DNA of 64,000 bases from contig SFLA01000001.1 of the NCBI GenBank assembly GCA_004553575.1, positions 62,001-126,000 on the forward strand, read 5' to 3'. Below are positions 18,831 to 26,159 of the stretch, piece by piece. The translations under genes and the position numbers were made by a program. The stretch comes from Clostridiales bacterium (GTDB lineage Bacteria > Bacillota > Clostridia > Oscillospirales > CAG-382). The number at the start of each line of letters is the position of its first letter. Position 1 is the stretch's first letter. The notes under the pieces were generated by a model, which saw only the letters and a program-made list of their open reading frames with translations, was not told where the DNA came from and searched no databases.

Positions 18831-20653
18831 ATTTTTCTGAGTATCGAATCGGCGTCGATTCCGGCGGCGGCGCGCAGCTCGGCAATCGTGCCCTGCGGCA
18901 AAAAGCCGTCGGCGGCAAGAATCTCGACCCGGCGGCGGGTTCGGTCGGCGGCGCAGAGCGCCGCTATCTCTTCGCCGATACCGCCGCTCTTCATACCCTC
19001 CTCGGCGACCACGACAAGCGGCGCGGAGCGGATAAGGCCGGAAATGTCCGGCAGCGGCTTTATTTTTATAAGCCTTATAAGGCGTATGTTCATACCGTTG
19101 GCACGGGCGGTGACGCACGCCTTTTCGCACTCGGAGGTCTCGCTCCCATAGGTCACCACCGCGGCATTGGGAAACTCTCCGGAACCGTAATCGGTAACGG
19201 CATAGTCGCCGTCCGAAACGGATTTACCCTCCGGAACCGCTCCGCGCGGGTAGCGGACGGCGCAAGGAGCGTCCATATCCAGCGCAGCCTTAAGACAAAC
19301 GCGAAGCTCGGATTCGGTGTACGGCGAAAACACGGTAAGCCCGGGCACAGCGTTCATAAACGAAACGTCAAACATTCCGTGATGGGTGGGCCCGTCCGCG
19401 CCGACAATTCCGGCGCGGTCTATTGCAAGCACGACCGGAAGCGACTGCAGTGCGACGTCGTGTATAAGTTGATCGTAGGCGCGCTGTGCAAACGTGGAAT
19501 ACAGAGCCAGCACCGGCTTTTTTCCGCCGGCGGCAAGTCCCGCCGAAAAGGTCATGGCGTGCTCCTCGGCAATGCCCACATCGAAGAATCTTTCGGGAAA
19601 CCTGGAAGCAAAGCCGACAAGTCCGGTGCCGTCCTTCATGGCCGCGGTCACCGCGCAGATACGGTCGTCGAGCTCGGCGAGCCTGCAAAGCTCGTCGCCG
19701 AATACATCGGAACAGCTCCGTGCGCCGTTGATTATATTGCCGGTTTCTATATCAAAGCCGGATACGCCGTGGTAAAGGTCGGGCTCGCGCTCGGCGGGAG
19801 GATATCCCTCGCCCTTGCGGGTGCATATGTGTACGACCGAGCAGACCCCGTCGTTTTTCGCCTCGCGAAGTACGTCCTCGATCTTTGCAATGTCTTTACC
19901 GTCTATCGGTCCGAAGTAATGAAGCCCGAGCTGCTCGAAGAAATTCTCGCGTACGAAGACTCTCTTTACACAATTCTTCAGCCTGCGCGCGCCCTTAACG
20001 AGATACTTTCCGATTCCGGGCACCGCTCCGAACAGCTTCTCCGTAAAGCTCTTGAACCTGAAATACCGTTTGCTGGTGCGTATCCTGGCGAGATGCCGTG
20101 AATTGCCGCCGACATTGCGGGAAATCGACATTCCGTTATCGTTAAGCACGATAATCAGATTGTCGTACTTTGCGCAGTTATTAAGCGCCTCGTAAGCCAT
20201 TCCGCCGGTAAGCGCTCCGTCTCCTATCACCGCGACGGTGCAGGAATCGCTGCCCGACAGCTTGTCCGCGGCGGCAAAGCCCACCGCCGCCGACACCGAC
20301 GTGGAGGCGTGTCCGCTCCCGAAGGCGTCGCAATCGCTCTCCGACCGCTTCTGAAAACCGGATATTCCGCCGTAGGTGCGCAGCGCAGCCGCCATTCCGT
20401 CCTTCCTGCCGGTGATTATTTTATGTACGTAGCTCTGATGGCTAACATCGAAAATAATTCTGTCATGAGGACAGTCGAACACGCGGTGCAGTGCCAGAGT
20501 AAGCTCTACCACTCCCAGATTCGAGGCGAGATGCCCTCCGCGCTCCGACGTAACTTTTATAAGAAATTCGCGTATCTCCGCCGAAAGCACCCTGAGCTGC
20601 TCCGGCGACAGAGCTTTTACGTCCTCGGGAGAATTAACATTTTCGAGTATCAA
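18821..20653 (-). CDS. dxs: 1-deoxy-D-xylulose-5-phosphate synthase
   Basis: A 610-residue thiamine diphosphate enzyme that condenses pyruvate and glyceraldehyde 3-phosphate, the first step of the MEP isoprenoid pathway. The ThDP motif region includes IGDGALTGGMAYEALNN, and the transketolase-like central domain has DVGIAEEHAMTFSAGLA. Its place after ispA and the OLE/oapA pair gives two isoprenoid genes in one transcript. Confidence 0.97.
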   Translation of the reverse strand: MILENVNSPEDVKALSPEQLRVLSAEIREFLIKVTSERGGHLASNLGVVELTLALHRVFDCPHDRIIFDVSHQSYVHKIITGRKDGMAAALRTYGGISGFQKRSESDCDAFGSGHASTSVSAAVGFAAADKLSGSDSCTVAVIGDGALTGGMAYEALNNCAKYDNLIIVLNDNGMSISRNVGGNSRHLARIRTSKRYFRFKSFTEKLFGAVPGIGKYLVKGARRLKNCVKRVFVRENFFEQLGLHYFGPIDGKDIAKIEDVLREAKNDGVCSVVHICTRKGEGYPPAEREPDLYHGVSGFDIETGNIINGARSCSDVFGDELCRLAELDDRICAVTAAMKDGTGLVGFASRFPERFFDVGIAEEHAMTFSAGLAAGGKKPVLALYSTFAQRAYDQLIHDVALQSLPVVLAIDRAGIVGADGPTHHGMFDVSFMNAVPGLTVFSPYTESELRVCLKAALDMDAPCAVRYPRGAVPEGKSVSDGDYAVTDYGSGEFPNAAVVTYGSETSECEKACVTARANGMNIRLIRLIKIKPLPDISGLIRSAPLVVVAEEGMKSGGIGEEIAALCAADRTRRRVEILAADGFLPQGTIAELRAAAGIDADSILRKICG

Positions 20654-20666
20654 GACAGTTTCCCCC

Positions 20667-21227
20667 TCAGCTCTTCTTTTTTCTGCCGAATACGCAGAGC
20701 ACGCGCGCGCAGAAGTGGGTTATTTCGCGGCTTTTCTCCATTGCAATACGCTTGCCGAGCGCCTTTCCGCCGACGGTTACCGAAGCGACCATAGAGGTCA
20801 TGGCGAGAGTAAGCCAGAACGCCGCGGCGGCGGAAAGCTCGGAAAACAGCACGGCGGCGATCGATGCGGCGGACGCTCCGCTCACGACTCCGCAAATATC
20901 CCCGACAATATCGTTACAGAATGACGCGACCTTTTCGGCGTTGGTTATAAGCCAAACCGCCTTTTTGCCGGCAGGGTCCTTCTTCGCCGCCATCGCGTTG
21001 AAGGCGGACATCTCCGCCGTTGCAACCGCAAGGCCGAACACATCGAACAGTATTCCCAGCAACACAAACAAGAGCAGCACGATGAGTGCTGCCCACACAG
21101 GTAGATCCTCGAGCGTCTCTCCGGATAGAATAGACAGCAACGCGGTCATGATAAAACTGAACAGAAACGCGAAGCCGATCCACAGCCGACGGGCGCGGCG
21201 CCGGACTTTTTCTTTGTCGTTTTTCAT
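20667..21227 (-). CDS. oapA: OLE RNA-associated membrane protein
   Basis: A 186-residue membrane protein with a basic N terminus (KNDKEKVRRRARRLW) and hydrophobic segments near 15-34, 44-70, 104-128 and 130-152. The family hallmark DxxxD motif is present as D106-IVG-D110. It lies directly downstream of an OLE RNA and between ispA and dxs, the arrangement known for OapA, which binds OLE RNA and takes it to the membrane. I chose the ATG at 21227 because the frame upstream of it runs into OLE RNA sequence. The call combines topology, motif and context. Confidence 0.82.
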   Translation of the reverse strand: MKNDKEKVRRRARRLWIGFAFLFSFIMTALLSILSGETLEDLPVWAALIVLLLFVLLGILFDVFGLAVATAEMSAFNAMAAKKDPAGKKAVWLITNAEKVASFCNDIVGDICGVVSGASAASIAAVLFSELSAAAAFWLTLAMTSMVASVTVGGKALGKRIAMEKSREITHFCARVLCVFGRKKKS

Positions 21228-21260
21228 TAAAAAATATCCCCGTTTGAAATAAAGCGAATG

Positions 21261-21880
21261 AAAAAATGGCGGCACGGAGCGTAGACCTTGCGGCTTACGG
21301 TCAAGTAGGGTTTCCCCGCGGCCTGCTTCTCGTCGCCGATAAAGCGGTTCCCCATTAAAGGCCGGGTCGGAGCGTTACCGCATCCGCGACTTGATTGCCT
21401 ATGAGTCCGCACTGTAATCCGTCCCATGCCAGTTCCCCCAGCGGGAACAACAGTCTAGGAGATTTCCTCAATAGCAGCAGAACATTCTTTTATCCTCTTT
21501 TGCAGACATGATTTCAAGCGCTATTATTCGGGACAGTTAGCTACACTCCCCCGACCTGAACGCTATCCGCCATGCCCACTCAAGGCCGGCTACATCTATC
21601 CACAGCATCAGTCTATGGTCTGTACCGCATGATAGGTCTAATCTTAATCCCGTAGCCCCGCGCCAGTATAACCGCGGTCGGCCACAGGAAAAAGCCTCCA
21701 AGGAAAGAGGGACGCTTGCCCCATGCCATTGGGGTCGCCCGCAGTCCTATATCTCCCAGCACCCACCCTGCACTGGGCGTACAAAGCAAGCACCAGAAGC
21801 TTCATCGATTTGCCGTTCGACGTATTTTTAGGCACGCCTTCAAAAATGCAGTGCTAACTAGAATACTGCGCCATTCCGAT
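21261..21880 (-). ncRNA. ole: OLE RNA (ornate, large, extremophilic RNA)
   Basis: About 0.6 kb with no credible reading frame lies between ispA and oapA, exactly where OLE RNA is found in Firmicutes. The ends pair perfectly: AATGGCG near the 5' end (plus coordinates 21869-21875) with CGCCATT near the 3' end (21265-21271), closing a 611-nt domain, close to the known length of about 600 nt. Many internal short stems are visible. OLE RNP complexes localise to the membrane and are linked to tolerance of cold, alcohols and Mg2+ in Bacillus halodurans. Exact ends are estimated from the pairing and the promoter. Confidence 0.85.
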
Positions 21881-21884
21881 TATT

Positions 21885-21912
21885 AATATACCATACTTCT
21901 GCATAAAATCAA
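21885..21912 (-). promoter_or_regulatory. Probable OLE RNA promoter
   Basis: Minus-strand TTGATT (21907-21912), 16-bp spacer, TATATT (21885-21890), just ahead of the paired 5' end of the OLE RNA. It would let OLE, oapA and downstream genes be expressed independently of the nusB promoter. Confidence 0.6.
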
Positions 21913-21945
21913 GGGGATAGGCAAAAAAATATTCAGCATATCCCC
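21913..21945 (-). other. Inverted repeat between ispA and OLE RNA
   Basis: GGGGATA and TATCCCC (7 bp) enclose a 19-base AT-rich loop containing seven consecutive A/T pairs. On the minus strand it is followed by TTGATTTT. It could be a weak terminator or processing hairpin after ispA, just upstream of the OLE promoter. Confidence 0.45.
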
Positions 21946-21972
21946 GCTATATTCAGTATTTATCGTATTTTT

Positions 21973-22836
21973 TCACTTTTTTCTCACCGCCGTCGAGGCG
22001 CACAGCTCTATAAGGCGGTCCCTGCCTTCGCAGTCCGGCAGAGGCGAAAGCAGCTTCTGCGCACGGGCGCAGAGAGCGCTCACCGCATCGCGCGTTTTTT
22101 TCTCGCCGAGAAGGGTCACGAAGGTCGCCTTATGATCCCGCTCGTCCTTCCCGCGCGACTTCCCGGTTTCGGCCGTTCCGTCGCAATCCAAAAGATCGTC
22201 GGTCATCTGGAACAGCAGTCCGTAGACGTCGCCGAAGGACTCGGCAACATCGGTCGGGTACCCCGCGGCAAGGCTCCCGAGCATGCACGAAAGCGAAAGC
22301 AGGCAGCCGGTCTTAAGCGACTGAAGCCGTATAAGCTCGCGCTCGGTCGCGGTAAACACGCTTGAAAGCAGGTCTGTCTGCTGTCCCGCCATCATTCCGC
22401 ATGCCTTTCGGGCGGTAAGCGCGGCGGCGGCGGAATTTACGGAATCCGTCATATACGGGTTGGACGCGGCGGTCTCGCACCCCTTAAGCAGCAGAGTGTC
22501 CCCCGCAAGTATCGCGGTCGCCACGCCGTACACCATGTGATTGGTCGGCTTCCCTCGGCGAAGCACGTCGTTGTCCATCGCCGGAAGGTCGTCATGTATC
22601 AGCGACGAGGTATGTATCATCTCGACCGCGGCGGCATACGGAAGCGCCGGAGAAAAATCGCTTTTTCCGGAGCAGATCATATAAAACTCCGCGCAGAGAT
22701 ACGGCCGTATCCGCTTTCCGCCGGACAGCGCCGAATACCTCATCGCCTCGTAAAGCTTGGCGTAGGGCGCATCCTTCGGGCAGGAAAGCAGCCTGTCAAG
22801 CTCGGCGTTTACCGCCGAAGCAACCTTATTTATCAT
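21973..22836 (-). CDS. ispA: Polyprenyl (farnesyl/geranyl) diphosphate synthase
   Basis: A 287-residue all-helical trans-prenyltransferase. The first aspartate-rich motif is DDLPAMDND (82-90), the second is DDLLD (213-217), and GKRIRP is at 40-45. It elongates dimethylallyl/geranyl diphosphate with isopentenyl diphosphate. It overlaps xseB by 11 bases, and the xseA-xseB-ispA order is conserved in Firmicutes. Chain length (C15 versus longer) is not decided here. Confidence 0.95.
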   Translation of the reverse strand: MINKVASAVNAELDRLLSCPKDAPYAKLYEAMRYSALSGGKRIRPYLCAEFYMICSGKSDFSPALPYAAAVEMIHTSSLIHDDLPAMDNDVLRRGKPTNHMVYGVATAILAGDTLLLKGCETAASNPYMTDSVNSAAAALTARKACGMMAGQQTDLLSSVFTATERELIRLQSLKTGCLLSLSCMLGSLAAGYPTDVAESFGDVYGLLFQMTDDLLDCDGTAETGKSRGKDERDHKATFVTLLGEKKTRDAVSALCARAQKLLSPLPDCEGRDRLIELCASTAVRKK

Positions 22837-23053
22837 TGAAGTCTTCCTCTTTTACTCCGGTTGCGGTTTCGGTGAGTATTTTCACGCGCTGCTCCGCGGA
22901 GTCCAGCTTTTCCGTGCAGTACTTCACCAGCGAAGTGCCCTCCTCGAACAGCTCGATGGACTTATCAAGCTCAAGCGATCCGCTTTCCAGCCCCCGCACT
23001 ATCTCCGCAAGCCGCGCAAGCGCCTGCTCAAAGGTAAGCTCGTTTTCGTTCAT
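22826..23053 (-). CDS. xseB: Exodeoxyribonuclease VII small subunit
   Basis: A 75-residue helical protein with the family core LTFEQALARLAEIVRGLESG, then LDKSIELFEEGTSLVKYC. Several copies bind each XseA to form exonuclease VII. It overlaps xseA by 4 bases and ispA by 11 bases. Confidence 0.96.
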   Translation of the reverse strand: MNENELTFEQALARLAEIVRGLESGSLELDKSIELFEEGTSLVKYCTEKLDSAEQRVKILTETATGVKEEDFNDK

Positions 23054-24243
23054 ATCTTTTCCGCCTCCATGGTTCCGTCGGACAGTCTGAGCGAAAACCT
23101 CTCGCCCGACGGTATGTCGTCAACGCTTTTTATAAGCTTCCCGTCTTTCCCGAACGCCGCCCCGTATCCGCGTGCAAGTATCGCAAGCGGATTAAGCGGA
23201 GCAAGCGCCGCGCTTTTTGTTTCAAGCGCTCCGCGTGCGCGCATAACCGCGGTTTCCGCGGCGCGCACCAGCTTGTCGTCCAGTCTTGCTACCGCCATGC
23301 GCTTTTCATCAACCGCCGTGCGCGGGGTTGACATTGCGCGGGAGGATGCAAGAAGCTCCAGCCGGTGCCTGTGTCCGGCGAGCACGCTTCCGAGCAGCGA
23401 GCAGAGACGGGTCTGCACGTTGCGGAGCTGACGCGCCGTATCCTTCGAATCCGGAACGGCTATCTCTGCGGCGGCGGACGGCGTGGGCGCCCGGACATCC
23501 GCCACAAAATCGGCTATGGTAAAATCGGTCTCGTGACCGACCGCAGAGATTACGGGTATACGGCAGTCGTAGATGCGCCGTGCGAGCTTCTCGTCGTTAA
23601 ACGCCCACAGATCCTCGATCGAACCGCCCCCGCGGCCGATGATAATAAGATCGCATTTGCCCTCGCGGTCAAAGAAGTCCACCGCGCGTATAAGATTCTG
23701 CGCCGCGGATTCGCCCTGAACGAGCGAAGGATACAGCCGTATCTCGGCGGCGGGGAAACGGCGGCGGGTAACGGTTATCATATCCCGCACGGCCGCTCCG
23801 GTCGGCGCCGTGATTATTCCGATATGCAGCGGAATCTTCGGGAGCGGCTTCTTATGCGCGTCGTCGAACAGACCCTCCGCCGCCAGTCTCTTTTTAAGCT
23901 GCTCGAACGCGACATACAGCGACCCCACTCCGTCGGGTATCATTTCGGAAACGTAGAGCTGATACTTTCCCTGCGCGGCGTAAAGGGATATCCGCCCGCG
24001 GCAGATCACCTTCATGCCGTCGGACGGCACGAAAGCCAGCCGGGACAGCTCGCCCCGGAACATGACCGACGGGAGCAGACTGCCCTCGTCCTTGAGCGTA
24101 AAGAACAGATGCCCGGTGCGGTTGGGAGAATAGTTGCTTATTTCGCCCTTCACCCAAACGTCGCGCAGCGGCGGTACGTTCTCCAGAATCTCTTTTATAA
24201 AGCTGTTAAGCTGGGTTACGGTTATTGCCGATGAACTGTCCAT
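23050..24243 (-). CDS. xseA: Exodeoxyribonuclease VII large subunit
   Basis: A 397-residue protein with an N-terminal OB fold (VTQLNSFIKEILENVPPLRDVWVKGEISNY type) and the catalytic region GAAVRDMITVTRRRFP, IIGRGGGSIEDLWAFN and SAVGHETDFTIADFVAD. It degrades single-stranded DNA to oligonucleotides. It is 5 bases downstream of nusB. Confidence 0.97.
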   Translation of the reverse strand: MDSSSAITVTQLNSFIKEILENVPPLRDVWVKGEISNYSPNRTGHLFFTLKDEGSLLPSVMFRGELSRLAFVPSDGMKVICRGRISLYAAQGKYQLYVSEMIPDGVGSLYVAFEQLKKRLAAEGLFDDAHKKPLPKIPLHIGIITAPTGAAVRDMITVTRRRFPAAEIRLYPSLVQGESAAQNLIRAVDFFDREGKCDLIIIGRGGGSIEDLWAFNDEKLARRIYDCRIPVISAVGHETDFTIADFVADVRAPTPSAAAEIAVPDSKDTARQLRNVQTRLCSLLGSVLAGHRHRLELLASSRAMSTPRTAVDEKRMAVARLDDKLVRAAETAVMRARGALETKSAALAPLNPLAILARGYGAAFGKDGKLIKSVDDIPSGERFSLRLSDGTMEAEKI

Positions 24244-24248
24244 TCCGA

Positions 24249-24650
24249 TCAGCCGTTTCTATCGGCGGCGATACGCCCGAGCACGCCGTTTACGAAGGCG
24301 GGCGCTTTGTCGTCGTCGTATCTGCGGGCAAGCTCGATCGCCTCGTTAACGATTATCTCGGTGTCGGTTCCCTCTCCGAACAGCAGCTCAAACGAAGCGA
24401 GCCGGAGCACCGCCAGCGATACCCGCGATATGCGGGATATCGACCAGTTGTCCGCCGCGGCGGATATACGCACGTCGATCTCCTTCTCGTGCGCACACGC
24501 ACCCTCGAACAGGCTCTTTGCGAACGCCGAATACTTCTCCTCGCGCATTTCCTTCGCGCGCTCCATTATCTCCTCCGGAGCTTCTTCCGGTGAAAACCCG
24601 TGCTCGAAAAGGAGACAGAGCGCCGCTTCGCGTGATTCACGTCTTGTCAT
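24249..24650 (-). CDS. nusB: Transcription antitermination factor NusB
   Basis: A 133-residue all-helical protein beginning MTRRESREAALCLLFE, with the C-terminal motif INEAIELARRYDDDKAPAFVNGVLG. It joins NusE/S10 at boxA in rRNA antitermination. The ATG at 24650 follows GGAGAG by 5 bases. An in-frame ATG at 24677 would add nine residues but lacks a comparable ribosome site. It is the first gene of the long operon. Confidence 0.95.
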   Translation of the reverse strand: MTRRESREAALCLLFEHGFSPEEAPEEIMERAKEMREEKYSAFAKSLFEGACAHEKEIDVRISAAADNWSISRISRVSLAVLRLASFELLFGEGTDTEIIVNEAIELARRYDDDKAPAFVNGVLGRIAADRNG

Positions 24651-24680
24651 AAAAACTCTCCGGTCATAATTTTTCATTTT

Positions 24681-24709
24681 ATTATATCATTCCGCGCCGA
24701 AAAATGCAA
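24681..24709 (-). promoter_or_regulatory. Promoter of the nusB-recN operon
   Basis: Minus-strand TTGCAT (24704-24709), 17-bp spacer, TATAAT (24681-24686), about 30 bases ahead of the nusB start and just after a terminator. Confidence 0.75.
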
Positions 24710-24722
24710 CCGGAAAATATAT

Positions 24723-24749
24723 AAAAACCGCCCCGCAGAAGCGGGGCGG
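24723..24749 (-). terminator. Terminator after the ECF S-component gene
   Basis: CCGCCCCGC (24728-24736) pairs with GCGGGGCGG (24741-24749) around a 4-base loop. On the minus strand TTTTT follows. It separates the cobalamin-uptake unit from the nusB operon. Confidence 0.9.
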
Positions 24750-24756
24750 ACGCGGA

Positions 24757-25281
24757 TTACACATGAGCCTTGAGCCTGCCGAGCAGCTTTATAAGCGGCG
24801 GCGCGAGAAAGCCGCAGGCGAAGTTTCCGGCGGCGTGTATCGCATCGAACGGAAGTCCGGCGGCTATCCAAGCCAGAGTTTGCGAAAGGCCGAATCCCGC
24901 AAGAATCGCCTGCGCGGGCGCGTAAAGCGTACCGAACGCGAGCCCGAACAGCCCGGACACGAGCGGGCAGAAAATATAAGCCCTTTTCCCTTCGAACAGA
25001 CTGCGGGGCAGCAGCATGACCGCCCCCCAAAGCACCGTCCAGACATAAAGATACGGTATCCACCATATGCCGAACCCGTCGAACAGACCGCATAAAAACA
25101 CGAAGACATATACCGGCGCGAGCGCCTTCACACGGTATACGACGGTGAACGCCACGATGAACGTTCCGATAAGATGTATGTTCGGCAGCATCTGCATAAC
25201 CAGCTTCGAAACATACATCAGAGCGCCGAACATGGCAAACAACACATATTCGGCAATGCGGTTATTCCGCTTTGAGCTCAT
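24757..25281 (-). CDS. ECF transporter S component, predicted cobalamin or cobalamin-precursor uptake
   Basis: A 174-residue protein of six hydrophobic segments typical of ECF substrate-capture subunits, with YVLFAMFGALMYVSKLVMQ near the N terminus and a GLFDGFG loop. S components bind a vitamin in the membrane and need a separate EcfA/A'/T energising module, not present in this window. It overlaps the upstream lipoprotein gene by 20 bases, and both follow a cobalamin riboswitch, which sets the likely substrate. Confidence 0.83.
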   Translation of the reverse strand: MSSKRNNRIAEYVLFAMFGALMYVSKLVMQMLPNIHLIGTFIVAFTVVYRVKALAPVYVFVFLCGLFDGFGIWWIPYLYVWTVLWGAVMLLPRSLFEGKRAYIFCPLVSGLFGLAFGTLYAPAQAILAGFGLSQTLAWIAAGLPFDAIHAAGNFACGFLAPPLIKLLGRLKAHV

Positions 25282-25717
25282 ACACCTTTGCGGAATCTAT
25301 GTTTTCACCGTCAACGCCGGTCATGGCATATTCGCCGTCGATATAGAACGCCCAGTACATTCCGTCGGTATCGTAATCAAGCGTCATTCCGTTTACCGTT
25401 TTTACGTACAGGCCGTAATCGCCCTCCTCGCCGGCAATAAGTCCGGCGGCGACCAGCGCGTCGCCGAGCACGGCTTCGTCGGTGGATACGGTAACGGTTA
25501 TAGTCCTGTCCTCGGCGGTTATCTTAAGTGTAAATACGGTGCCGCCCTCCCCGACCGAAACGTCGGAGTTGTATACGGCGGAAGCCCATATCCCGGATTC
25601 CTGCACACTCTCGTTTCCGTTCGATGTTTCCGGAGTCTCCGGAGCGGTGCAGGCACAGAAGAGCATCGTGACGGTGAGTATCGCAGCAAGCAGCAGCGAA
25701 AGCTTTTTGAGATTCAT
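25262..25717 (-). CDS. DUF4430 (intrinsic-factor-like) lipoprotein, predicted cobalamin binding
   Basis: A 151-residue protein with lipoprotein signal MNLKKLSLLLAAILTVTMLF and lipobox near CAC (Cys23). A Ser/Glu/Asn-rich linker leads into a single DUF4430 domain (about 65-150): ITVTVSTDEAVLGDALVAAG, GLYVKTVNGM, YWAFYIDGEYAMTGVD. DUF4430 resembles the C-terminal cobalamin-contacting domain of transcobalamin and intrinsic factor. AAGGAG precedes the ATG at 25717. The cobalamin riboswitch upstream and the S component downstream support a surface B12-capture role. Confidence 0.83.
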   Translation of the reverse strand: MNLKKLSLLLAAILTVTMLFCACTAPETPETSNGNESVQESGIWASAVYNSDVSVGEGGTVFTLKITAEDRTITVTVSTDEAVLGDALVAAGLIAGEEGDYGLYVKTVNGMTLDYDTDGMYWAFYIDGEYAMTGVDGENIDSAKVYELKAE

Positions 25718-25862
25718 TTTTTGTTTTCTCCTTTGTTTTGTTTTTTTGCGCGGAGAAAAGGCGCCCGGTCTCCCCCACGCCGCGGAATGCGCTTCCCGTC
25801 CCCGCGCCGGCGGGACAAGGACAAACACGGGCGGCGATCTGCCCGGGAGCCGGGCGTGTTTC

Positions 25863-25995
25863 ACGGCATCGCAGGTATTCCGGCTGTCACGGCAATGGCT
25901 GTTGCGGCGGGATCACACCGCGCTTTCCCTGCGGTCGTACGGGGCGCCGGCTGCGCCTTCTCCGTACGGCTCTGTTATAACAAATCGAATGCCGT
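25863..25995 (-). promoter_or_regulatory. Cobalamin (adenosylcobalamin-type) riboswitch
   Basis: The minus strand carries the B12 box AGCCGGAATACCTGC (plus 25871-25885) and an upstream GGGAA...GGTGTGATCCC core (about 25908-25930). A 7-bp P1 stem closes it: ACGGCAT (25989-25995) with ATGCCGT (25863-25869). It lies in the 5' leader of the DUF4430 lipoprotein / ECF S component genes and should shut them off when cobalamin is plentiful. Whether it acts on transcription or translation is not clear from the roughly 150-nt GC-rich stretch between aptamer and start codon. Confidence 0.85.
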
Positions 25996-26019
25996 CGATT
26001 TTCTCTTGCCACGGAGGTG

Positions 26020-26048
26020 ATTATACCTTCTTTTTTTCCGCAAGTCAA
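26020..26048 (-). promoter_or_regulatory. Promoter of the cobalamin-riboswitch transcript
   Basis: Minus-strand TTGACT (26043-26048), 17-bp spacer, TATAAT (26020-26025). Transcription would begin about 15-20 bases before the riboswitch P1 stem. Confidence 0.8.
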
Positions 26049-26078
26049 TCCGGGCGGGCGGAATTTTCCGGCTTCCTC

Positions 26079-26107
26079 TTGATTAATTGAAGGATATGTA
26101 TTATAAT
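26079..26107 (+). promoter_or_regulatory. Promoter of gpmI
   Basis: TTGATT (26079-26084), 17-bp spacer, TATAAT (26102-26107), about 50 bases ahead of the gpmI start. It diverges from the cobalamin promoter without overlapping it. Confidence 0.75.
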
Positions 26108-26159
26108 ATTTCGAATAATGGAGTTCTGTATCCAAATAATCAATACGGGAGAATGAAAT

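Noticed and set aside
18831..19130. N-terminal extension of tlyA by 100 residues
   Set aside because: The extension overlaps dxs out of frame and is Arg-rich shadow sequence. The S4 domain starts at the ATG at 18830.
21644..21835. Short ORFs within the ispA-oapA gap
   Set aside because: They lie inside the region folding as OLE RNA, with no ribosome sites and no recognisable protein features.
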